Both the position numbers and the translations under genes were made by a program. Shown here piece by piece: positions 15,154 to 21,482 of a DNA stretch of 21,482 bases. The first letter of the stretch is position 1, and each line of letters starts with the position of its first letter. The stretch is taken from the IMG/VR virus record IMGVR_UViG_3300032053_010502, positions 1 to 21,482 of that record; one strand, 5' to 3'. This stretch comes from a virus. Under the pieces are notes generated by a model. That model ran no database searches. It worked only from the letters and a program-made list of their open reading frames with translations, and was not told the origin of the DNA.

Positions 15154-16427
15154 AACATGCCTCCGATAGTAATTATCTTTGGCCTGTCTGCGCGTGCCAG
15201 AGAAAGAAGATAGTTGATAGTCTTAAGAACATCATCCATCCCAACCAATGGCGCCCTAAACTCGCGAATTTTTTCCCCATACTTTTGGATTGTCGATGCT
15301 GTATAAATAGCGCCGAAATTTGCAGATGTTGCCCGCACACCGATAGGTCCATATTCAAGATTAACAGTCTCTGTTATCGCTGCTGCTCCGTGTTTAACAG
15401 CCGAATACATCGCCTTACCCGGAGCCGCTGTTAAGCCGCGCGTTGAACCAATATTGATAATATAACCTTCACGTTGATTGCCCATAACAGGAAGAACCGC
15501 TTTCAGTGTCGACAAATAAGCTCGCATTGAGAGGGCATACATGGCGTCAAAATCACGAACACTTGATTCCGCCAAATCTGAAAAATACATAAGGCCGGCG
15601 TTATAGATCAAAGCATCAATATAACCAAACCTTGCATGCGTTCTCATGACCCAATTCTTTATATCGTCTTCATTTGTAAGATCACAACGCGTGCCCATCC
15701 ATTCGCCACTGTCTCCATCAATCATTGATCGCCCGCAAGAACTTACACAAAATCCTTGATCAGCAAGGTTTTTTGCGATGTTATAACCTACCCCTTTTGT
15801 CGCACCGGCGACCATGATAACCTTTTGAGCACCAAGAAATCCTTGCATAAGGTTCTTTGTATTATAGCGCCAATCATGATAGTTTTTTTCATCATGCCAA
15901 TCATCGCCATAAAACATAGTCAAAAAATCTTCAACAGGAGAAGGAGTCGGCCACATGCGGCCATATGCTTCAACAGATCCAAAGTTTCTAAAAAACTTAC
16001 TTGGCCATTCACAGCGCCCTTCGCGCCACGGCCAACTTGGTCCCATTGGGCGATTGTAATATACCGTATCGCCCTGTTGATAATGTGCCTGCAATTCAAA
16101 ACGAACTTCATGGTCGTCTTTAACCGGACTACTGTGCTTGCTACACCACGCGATCTTTCCATTGCGCACACCGCCAGGCCAACCGACTTCGTCGAAATAT
16201 CCAGACTCTCTGAGCTTTATAACAATACGCTGAAGCGTTTCTTCATCAGGAACACCGATATCAATATCTTTGTCATGATGGAGAAGATGTCCTTCTCTAA
16301 CAAGTCCAAGTAATGTCCCACCAATCAAGAAATAAGGTTCGTGAGTTGCCGTCATAATCTCGTGGAACTTGAGAAAAACTTCTTCTACAACAGTTTGACC
16401 TACTTCAGCGAATTTATACTTACGCAT
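15150..16427 (-). CDS. Fusion: LicD-family phosphotransferase domain plus short-chain dehydrogenase
   Basis: A 425-aa protein in two parts. Residues about 1-195 are LicD-like: a helix, then YFLIGGTLLGLVREG (32-46) and a DKDIDIGV motif with D52, D54 and D56, as in nucleotidyltransferase-fold LicD/fukutin proteins that move phosphocholine or ribitol phosphate from a CDP-donor to a glycan. Residues about 200-425 are a classical SDR: VAGATKGVG (206-214), YNAG (275-278), S328, Y341 and K345 in YSAVK. The start ATG (16425-16427) follows a GAGGAAGG site. There is no stop or frameshift in the junction (GFLGAQKVIMVAGATKG), so this is one chain. A reasonable reading is that the SDR makes a polyol or reduces a sugar and the LicD domain transfers its phosphate. 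Substrates are not known. Confidence 0.8.
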   Translation of the reverse strand: MRKYKFAEVGQTVVEEVFLKFHEIMTATHEPYFLIGGTLLGLVREGHLLHHDKDIDIGVPDEETLQRIVIKLRESGYFDEVGWPGGVRNGKIAWCSKHSSPVKDDHEVRFELQAHYQQGDTVYYNRPMGPSWPWREGRCEWPSKFFRNFGSVEAYGRMWPTPSPVEDFLTMFYGDDWHDEKNYHDWRYNTKNLMQGFLGAQKVIMVAGATKGVGYNIAKNLADQGFCVSSCGRSMIDGDSGEWMGTRCDLTNEDDIKNWVMRTHARFGYIDALIYNAGLMYFSDLAESSVRDFDAMYALSMRAYLSTLKAVLPVMGNQREGYIINIGSTRGLTAAPGKAMYSAVKHGAAAITETVNLEYGPIGVRATSANFGAIYTASTIQKYGEKIREFRAPLVGMDDVLKTINYLLSLARADRPKIITIGGML

Positions 16428-16430
16428 ATT

Positions 16431-16847
16431 TTAGCCTTCCTCGATAATATCTTTAACGCACGTCCTGTTATTAAATGGATCTTCAAGCCTTTCTGTATCG
16501 ACAATAAACGGAAGCGAAACTTCAAACAGTATCGCGCCGTTAGAACCAGCTACAAGCATATGTGGCGTTCCGGGTTTAATGCGAATAGCACAACCCTCTT
16601 TGATTTCTTCAAACACCGAATCACAAAACAGAACCTTATCTGATTTGCCAATACGAATTTTAAGAAATCCTTTGGCAACATAAATCGTTTCATCCTTCTG
16701 TCTATGAACATGATAACTTGTCGCCTGACCAGGACCAAGAGTCAATATTTTGCCAAGATATTCTTCTGTCATCCCGAACCAAATTTCTTTGCCCCACGGT
16801 TTTTCAACCGTAGCATAACCATGTTCTTTAATCAATTGGTAACACAT
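16431..16847 (-). CDS. Cupin sugar-phosphate isomerase-like protein (mannose-6-phosphate isomerase type II C-terminal-like)
   Basis: A 138-aa single-domain cupin. It opens with EKPWGKEIWF, the usual start of type II mannose-6-phosphate isomerase or ManC C-terminal domains. Metal ligands are visible: H46 and H48 in SYHVHRQKDETIYV, E53, and H96 in KPGTPHML. It has no pyrophosphorylase domain. A free cupin of this kind could convert fructose-6-phosphate to mannose-6-phosphate, feeding GDP-mannose and then the fucose synthase encoded downstream. An epimerase or a sugar-binding role is also possible. The ATG (16845-16847) lies 20 bases inside the membrane protein gene in another frame and has TTGAGGA before it. 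Confidence 0.8.
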   Translation of the reverse strand: MCYQLIKEHGYATVEKPWGKEIWFGMTEEYLGKILTLGPGQATSYHVHRQKDETIYVAKGFLKIRIGKSDKVLFCDSVFEEIKEGCAIRIKPGTPHMLVAGSNGAILFEVSLPFIVDTERLEDPFNNRTCVKDIIEEG

Positions 16848-17130
16848 TGATTTTCCTCAATTGAATAACATTCCAAATGACGACGCCGAGAAGAGCGACG
16901 TCAAGAGCAAAGGCATGCCAAAGCCAACCGCGTTCACAAAGAAAACCAAGTTGAAAAATCCAAAAGGCCCAAATGACTGCAAGGGCCGTTCCAATATTGC
17001 TTCGTTTAATAAGATAGCGAATAAGCGGATTAAACTCTGTTGCCCGCCCTGATGCAAGAGCCTTCATCGTCGTCGCGTGATCAACCCACTTGAGAATAAT
17101 ACCGACTATGAAAAGAATCCATCCAATCAT
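16828..17130 (-). CDS. DUF5658-like small membrane protein
   Basis: A 100-aa protein with three hydrophobic segments (about 2-15, 45-64 and 69-90). Between the first two lies the conserved pattern D17, TT (20-21), G28 and E32-F-N34-P35 (WVDHATT, TEFNPLIRYL), which I associate with DUF5658. Its function is unknown. Its ATG overlaps the TGA of the basic protein gene by four bases (ATGA). Location among sugar genes suggests a membrane role in the pathway, for instance anchoring enzymes or lipid-linked intermediates. A holin role is possible but not supported by position. Confidence 0.6.
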   Translation of the reverse strand: MIGWILFIVGIILKWVDHATTMKALASGRATEFNPLIRYLIKRSNIGTALAVIWAFWIFQLGFLCERGWLWHAFALDVALLGVVIWNVIQLRKINVLPID

Positions 17131-17312
17131 TTTGTCACTAACGCTTTCACACGAGAAACAGATTCTTTAGCAATCGCATCATTAGGATTTTTAGCGATGT
17201 GCTTTTCAAGATCGTTAAAACGTTTCTTGTATCCACGCCTTGAGACATTATAGCGTTTACGTTTCGGTTGATCGCCTTTGCGTTTTTTGCTGCTTCCTTG
17301 TTTGCTGGGCAT
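17127..17312 (-). CDS. Small basic protein, function unknown
   Basis: A 61-aa protein with a very basic N-terminus (SSKKRKGDQPKRKRYNVSRR) and a C-terminal helix (KRFNDLEKHIAKNPNDAIAK, then SRVKALV). The N-terminus suggests binding of nucleic acid or an acidic polymer. ATG 17310-17312 lies one base after the stop of the upstream gene (TAA-C-ATG), and its TGA overlaps the next ATG, so it is within the same translational chain. I do not recognise a family. There are no cysteines, membrane segments or signal peptide. Confidence 0.6.
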   Translation of the reverse strand: MPSKQGSSKKRKGDQPKRKRYNVSRRGYKKRFNDLEKHIAKNPNDAIAKESVSRVKALVTK

Positions 17313-17313
17313 G

Positions 17314-17565
17314 TTACTTTTTCATACCATAACTCTTAAACTGATCAATGACAGGAGGTTTCTTTTTCCCTGTCACAATATCTGAAATCAACTCATCGAT
17401 TTCTTGAATCAATGCATTGCGTTGAAGATTGAGCGCACTGATCTTGCGCTTGGCATCAGCAACGGTTTTATCGTCGGCCCCAGGCGCCTGAGCAATGTCT
17501 TCTTGATTCCACAACTTGTGGTTAACCGTGAAGAGTTTGTCAATAAGAGATCCTGGAGTTTCCAT
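17314..17565 (-). CDS. Mini DUF4254-like protein
   Basis: An 83-aa protein. Residues 11-23 (LF..NHKLWNQED) and 39-57 (KRKI..LN.QRN.LI..ID) match the two signature stretches of DUF4254, in which full-length bacterial proteins of about 190-200 aa have 'hr.N..LW..ED' and 'KR.ID.LNQ.RND.IE..D'. The protein is thus about half the usual length and keeps only this helical core. Full-length members often lie beside glycosyltransferases in surface-sugar loci, consistent with this place. Function is unknown. TAA-G-ATG links it to the methyltransferase gene upstream and TAA-C-ATG to the basic protein gene downstream. The resemblance is from memory of the family pattern and needs a profile search. Confidence 0.55.
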   Translation of the reverse strand: METPGSLIDKLFTVNHKLWNQEDIAQAPGADDKTVADAKRKISALNLQRNALIQEIDELISDIVTGKKKPPVIDQFKSYGMKK

Positions 17566-17566
17566 C

Positions 17567-18286
17567 TTACTTTGCCACCGCTGTCAGGCAAATGCGCCCG
17601 ATGTTCTTAGGTTGTTCAACAATGCTAATGTTGTTTTCATCAGGTTCAAAACCCGATGTTCGCAACATGGCCAACAAGCATGATTTGCTTGGCGCCCAAT
17701 ATGTCGTTTCATCGCAATAGATACGATCACCGCTATTAAAAATCATAACAGGTTCGTTGTCCTCATTGCGATAACATGCTGTCTCAAGAAAAAGACGACC
17801 GCCTTTCTTCATACAAGCACGTGTTTGGATCAATCCTTCCAACGGTTCAAGCATGTGGTATAAAACACCAAGATGCTGAACGATGTCAAACAACTCGCCG
17901 TTCAATTCATACTTGATAACGTTGGAAAGAGCAGAAGAAAGATTTTCTACGCTTGCACCGTAAACAGGAATCACATCGCTACAACGCACTATCTTGGCTA
18001 ACAAAAATCTTTCAATAAGTTTCGGCATTTGCCCTGAATCAAGACCGACAACGCAACGTGCTCCAATTTCCTCGGCCTCAAACGCCCACATTCCATCGGC
18101 ACAACCAAGATCAAGAACAACTTTATCTTTATAATCAATAGCATTTCGAATCTGGCGATTTTGTTCCCACTGTTCTTCCAACGCACAAACTCCAGGAGTT
18201 ATAATACCGTTGCCAAGATCTATCGAATGATACCATGGAGCCAAAGCATCAACCGCTGCTTGAAGTATATCTCTTTTTATTAACAC
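17567..18286 (-). CDS. CmoB-like SAM-dependent methyltransferase
   Basis: A 239-aa class I methyltransferase. It opens with APWYHSIDLGNGIITPG, the typical start of the CmoB/DUF1698 family, and has SAM motif I VVLDLGCADGMW (56-67), an acidic D in GLDSG at the end of strand 2 and QHLGVLYHMLEPLEGL (137-152), also family-like. CmoB itself acts on tRNA wobble uridine, but relatives in sugar loci methylate or carboxymethylate other substrates. Being within a glycan operon, it most likely caps a sugar hydroxyl, though a tRNA or protein target is not excluded. The GTG start (18284-18286) lies in the end of the glycosyltransferase gene, seven bases overlapped, with GAGGAG five bases upstream. Confidence 0.75.
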   Translation of the reverse strand: MLIKRDILQAAVDALAPWYHSIDLGNGIITPGVCALEEQWEQNRQIRNAIDYKDKVVLDLGCADGMWAFEAEEIGARCVVGLDSGQMPKLIERFLLAKIVRCSDVIPVYGASVENLSSALSNVIKYELNGELFDIVQHLGVLYHMLEPLEGLIQTRACMKKGGRLFLETACYRNEDNEPVMIFNSGDRIYCDETTYWAPSKSCLLAMLRTSGFEPDENNISIVEQPKNIGRICLTAVAK

Positions 18287-21003
18287 AAAATCTCCTCAAT
18301 AATAATTTCTATATCCTTAACCGTCAATGTCTGAAAACAAGGCGGTTCACCAAGATCAAATTCCTTTGGACGATATGGCCCCTCTGTATTCGCACATGGA
18401 ACCTTATAATCGCAATGATGCAAACCAAACGGACATTTGCCCGTCACCGCAACCATCAATGGAAACATCTGCTCGAACACACTGCCGTTGCGATTAGAAA
18501 AAAGCGTAATGACCGGAATATTAAGCGCCCCAGCCACGTTGCTTAATCCAGTATCTGGAGAAACAACGACGTGCGCCAAAGAAATAAGTGCTGACATCTG
18601 GAAAAACGAATATTTCCTAGATGACACCACGACCTTATAATCGGCCATTATAAGGCTGGAGGTTAATAATGCCATGCCGTGCCATGCCTTCATCGGATTA
18701 GAACCATCTGGCACAATGACAATGCGCTTGCCATTGCCTGAAGTTTTCTTCCACTCTGTTTCCGCCCATGCCCGTTCGCTTGCCTTAACGACAAAATCAG
18801 GTTGAAGATTATCGACCGGCAAACCAGCAATATCAAGATGGATCTTTGTGCGCGGACTTTTAATCTCTCCATGCAACGCGACCTCTTGCCATTCCTGACG
18901 AAACTCGACATCAGTCAAATTGAGTTCAATTTCAGGACTGTGTGTCGCACTGGTTGCAAACCCATCAACATATTTGTAGCGGCGAATAAGGCTCTTGAAC
19001 TGTTCGGGGACATCATAGAACACCGAGACTTTGTCCCCATATTTTCGCTTGAATTCCCTGGCCACTACACTTATGAAAATTATATCACCCCAACCGCCCA
19101 TTCCTCTGCGAACAACAACGGTTGATTTCCCATCGTCCTTTATCTGTTGTTCAACAGAACGGACAGTATTTCCTTTTCTGTGTTCGACCCCAAGCAACTT
19201 GAGATCTTGCGGAGAGTGAGGATGAAATCCCCATTTCTCTATATAATACGCGATATTTTTATTCCAATGAATATCTTTGTCACGCCGTTCAAGTTCAATG
19301 GTATTAAGAACACCTCCGAGCAAATGGTAATAAAGAGCTGTTGGAGTTTTCTTAAAAGTTCCCTGAGCCAGGCGTATCCTGATATTATAATCGTTGTCTT
19401 CAATATAACGCGGAGTGAAATGTTCGTCGAAAGGCCCGACCTTCTCAATCGTGTCGCGCCGAAACATCGTGCATGAATATGCTGAATGCGGAATATCGAC
19501 AATATTTATCAGGGCGCCTGACTGCACCGGGAAACTATCTATAGTCCACGGCGGAATCCCCATAACTTCTTGTGCCGTTAACGCCGAAATACTTGGATCG
19601 CCCTCCATGATTTCCACCATCTTGTCGACAGTGTCATAGCGAAGAACGATATCGTTGTTCAATAGCAAAAAGTAATTGGCATTAGATTTTAGGAATTCCA
19701 CGACGCCTATATTCTGAGCCGCTGATACACAACAGCGTTTAGAAACATAATGAATGTTATTTTTCTCTAACCAATCTTGTGTTCCATCTGTCGACTTGTT
19801 GTCAACGACAAAAAGTTCTATATCATATCTTGACCTGATCGAAGCAGAAGCACGTTTTGTCCAATCAAGCAAGTTATATGTCAACATGGTCGCAAATACT
19901 TTTGGTTTAGGAACTAACTGCGCCTTGACCGCATTAACGACTTCTACTGGATCAATATCAGTCATACACGACGGAATATCGGCGGCCTCTTTTGCAAGAT
20001 ACGTATCGCCAGGAAGACAAGTTAGGTTCCACCAGCAAGGGCGTTCAACGTGCGAACACTTTCCCTGGACCCACACGGCCTTTGGATAACTATCGCAAAT
20101 AATCTCGCCCTCTGTTGAACCAAAAATCCCAACGATCCTTTTGTCGAACGCGCCGGCTAAATGCAAAACTGCCGAATCAGCAGTAACAACAACATCTGAT
20201 TCAGCAATAATAGCCGCCATTTCTTCAAGGTCATAAAGAAAATTTCCTTTATCATCCATTTCATCAACAACGATCGTGTCATAACCTTCGGCCTGAAGAA
20301 GTTGTTCGACCGCGTCCATATGCGGATACGTTCTAGAAACAGCAAATGACAACGAAGCAATGGCAACCAACGGCCGGCCAGGAGTCAAACCATGTTTGAG
20401 AAACTGAAAGATTTGTTGAACCCTAAGTTTTTCTTTTTCGGTCACGATATAAACAGGAGTCTTTTTGATAGCATAAAGGCCGAGTTGTTCAAGATAAAGA
20501 TCTGTTCTATTACGCGCCTTAGTCCCGACTTCCTCTGGTTTCCTGTCAAGCTTGACGTCAATATGGTTAAGGTCAAATATGATGTCCCATACGCGATTTT
20601 CTCTAGTCACAACCTCATCAACAAATGGATTGCCCTTCCAAACACGTTCAAAGCGTTCAAGTGTTTTTACGCCGACATAAACCTTTGGACCATAAAGTTC
20701 TTTAAACGCCGTTGCAACGACAGTCAACATAAGATTGTCACCCAAGCGATCTGTCTTTGAAACATCAAGCAAAACATTGACGTGTTTGTTTTTCTCAAGC
20801 ACTAACTTGAGTTTTCCCTGAGCCTCCCAAATAACAGGAGACGTAAAATAAAGACCCAACGAATCGCTACTCATTTTTCCGATAAAATGCGCCTTCTTCG
20901 GATGGATCTTGATAATCTGATCGTTGATGCAAATCGCCTCAATGCGCAGACCTTCATTGACGTAAAGTTTTCCATGAGGAAGATCAAACGTGCGAAGAGG
21001 CAT
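18280..21003 (-). CDS. Three-domain glycosyltransferase fusion (GT9 - GT2 - GT9)
   Basis: A 907-aa protein with three transferase modules. Residues about 75-365 are GT9 (heptosyltransferase-like): DRLGDNLMLTVVATAFKELY (85-104), nPFVDEVV, and VVVTADSAVLHLAGAF (271-286). Residues about 369-600 are GT2 of the GT-A fold: VDNKSTDGT (400-408), the metal-binding region LLLNND (446-451) and EDNDYNIR (535-542). Residues about 628-905 are a second GT9: GGWGDIIFISV (636-646) and VVSPDTGLSNVAGALNIP (813-830), followed by a cysteine-rich tail. Residues 1-70 form an unassigned beta-rich leader. It would add up to three sugars from one chain; donors are unknown. ATG 21001-21003 overlaps the TAA of the partial GT9 gene by one base. 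Confidence 0.85.
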   Translation of the reverse strand: MPLRTFDLPHGKLYVNEGLRIEAICINDQIIKIHPKKAHFIGKMSSDSLGLYFTSPVIWEAQGKLKLVLEKNKHVNVLLDVSKTDRLGDNLMLTVVATAFKELYGPKVYVGVKTLERFERVWKGNPFVDEVVTRENRVWDIIFDLNHIDVKLDRKPEEVGTKARNRTDLYLEQLGLYAIKKTPVYIVTEKEKLRVQQIFQFLKHGLTPGRPLVAIASLSFAVSRTYPHMDAVEQLLQAEGYDTIVVDEMDDKGNFLYDLEEMAAIIAESDVVVTADSAVLHLAGAFDKRIVGIFGSTEGEIICDSYPKAVWVQGKCSHVERPCWWNLTCLPGDTYLAKEAADIPSCMTDIDPVEVVNAVKAQLVPKPKVFATMLTYNLLDWTKRASASIRSRYDIELFVVDNKSTDGTQDWLEKNNIHYVSKRCCVSAAQNIGVVEFLKSNANYFLLLNNDIVLRYDTVDKMVEIMEGDPSISALTAQEVMGIPPWTIDSFPVQSGALINIVDIPHSAYSCTMFRRDTIEKVGPFDEHFTPRYIEDNDYNIRIRLAQGTFKKTPTALYYHLLGGVLNTIELERRDKDIHWNKNIAYYIEKWGFHPHSPQDLKLLGVEHRKGNTVRSVEQQIKDDGKSTVVVRRGMGGWGDIIFISVVAREFKRKYGDKVSVFYDVPEQFKSLIRRYKYVDGFATSATHSPEIELNLTDVEFRQEWQEVALHGEIKSPRTKIHLDIAGLPVDNLQPDFVVKASERAWAETEWKKTSGNGKRIVIVPDGSNPMKAWHGMALLTSSLIMADYKVVVSSRKYSFFQMSALISLAHVVVSPDTGLSNVAGALNIPVITLFSNRNGSVFEQMFPLMVAVTGKCPFGLHHCDYKVPCANTEGPYRPKEFDLGEPPCFQTLTVKDIEIIIEEILC

Positions 21004-21482
21004 TATGCTTCCCAGAATCTCATAAGATGGTTACGCATCCTGGAATAAATAACATCAGGTTCTTGCTTCAAACACATGAATCCTTTTTGCTGGCATTCAG
21101 TGCGTGTCGCATACTCAAAACACGGTTGGCAACCAAGGTTAGATGCAAGTTCAATACCAACCGCACCCTCAGGATAAAGAGGGTGTTTCGATAAACGTTC
21201 TTCCACGCGCGTCGGACCAAGCAATGCGACAGTCGGAGTCTTTGCAAAATGCGCCATCCAAAGTGGAGCTGAGTCCATCGTAACAATGGCCTTTGCGCGA
21301 CCGATAAGAAGAAAGATTTCGCGAAGTGAAAACCTGCGATTAAAAACATACGTTTTCCCATCTGTCCCGCTTGGTTGTCTAAGGCCGATGTCTTCGCCGA
21401 TATATACGACATCTATTCCTTCACAATTCATAGCGGTCACGATCCATTCAATGGCGTCCTTCGAAAGCGAACGGCGATCACC
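21003..21482 (-). CDS. GT9-family glycosyltransferase, C-terminal part (N-terminus beyond window)
   Basis: The frame is open to the right edge (159 residues seen), so the 5' end is outside the window. The GT9 donor-binding motif is visible: AIVTMDSAPLWMAHFAKTPT followed by VALLGPT. It ends in the usual cysteine-rich tail of bacterial GT9 proteins, GCQPCF, TECQ and MCLKQ. GT9 enzymes use activated heptose or other NDP-sugars with a GT-B fold. Its TAA overlaps the next gene's ATG, so it heads the visible part of the sugar operon. An internal GTG at 21440 is not the true start, as the protein-like frame goes on upstream (DRRSLSKDAIEWI). Confidence 0.85.
   Translation of the reverse strand, partial: GDRRSLSKDAIEWIVTAMNCEGIDVVYIGEDIGLRQPSGTDGKTYVFNRRFSLREIFLLIGRAKAIVTMDSAPLWMAHFAKTPTVALLGPTRVEERLSKHPLYPEGAVGIELASNLGCQPCFEYATRTECQQKGFMCLKQEPDVIYSRMRNHLMRFWEA

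Noticed and set aside
1-21482. Search by eye for tRNA genes, CRISPR repeats, insertion sequences, integrase or attachment sites
   Set aside because: No cloverleaf, regularly spaced repeat, transposase or integrase motif was seen. Nearly all bases are covered by tightly packed minus-strand genes.
12372-21482. Idea that the sugar genes are a host genomic island or prophage border
   Set aside because: The genes share strand, codon style and stop-start overlaps with the phage neck and tail genes, with no break, so they belong to the phage operon.

Overview
The window is a block of a tailed double-stranded DNA phage genome (Caudoviricetes, siphovirus-type tail), probably from an uncultured phage of a bacterium that uses AGGAG-type ribosome binding sites. 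Every supported gene lies on the minus strand, so transcription runs from right (21482) to left (1). Genes are packed with ATGA, GTGA or TAATG overlaps and gaps of a few bases. I see no tRNA, CRISPR array, insertion sequence, integrase or attachment site, and there is no gene-free stretch longer than about 110 bases. The host cannot be named from the sequence. Heptosyltransferase-like GT9 domains hint at a Gram-negative host, but this is weak.

Right part (about 12372-21482): a sugar and glycan operon of eleven genes in the middle of the structural region. In transcription order it holds a partial GT9 glycosyltransferase; a 907-residue GT9-GT2-GT9 fusion; a CmoB-like SAM methyltransferase; a mini DUF4254-like protein; a small basic protein; a DUF5658-like membrane protein; a cupin of the mannose-6-phosphate isomerase type; a LicD-SDR fusion; a cysteine-rich DUF2284 metalloprotein; a TagD-like cytidylyltransferase; and two extended-SDR enzymes, the second a GDP-L-fucose synthase homologue. 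Together they suggest two donor routes: GDP-6-deoxyhexose (cupin, fucose synthase) and a CDP-activated alcohol or polyol used by LicD. The glycosyltransferases and methyltransferase would then build and cap a glycan, either on the virion or on the host surface.

Middle part (about 8749-12314): head-tail joining and tail genes. These are a 56-aa ORF, a putative neck/adaptor protein, a 46-aa ORF, an HK97 gp10-like protein, two tail-terminator-like proteins and the major tail tube protein. Two hairpins precede the tube gene and a strong intrinsic terminator with a C(UUCG)G loop follows it.

Left part (1-8635): a tail assembly chaperone pair joined by a predicted programmed -1 frameshift (A AAT TTA, with a stem-loop 10 nt downstream), a second terminator-like hairpin, a 1571-aa tape measure protein, a distal tail protein with a discoidin-like domain, and a fibre of at least 629 residues that runs off the left edge. 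The fibre combines a GC-rich DUF2341 domain with two carbohydrate-binding jelly-roll modules.

The observations most worth following are the frameshift with its fusion-dependent CxxC pair, the sugar operon with its LicD-SDR and GT9-GT2-GT9 fusions and DUF2284 gene, and the mosaic fibre.
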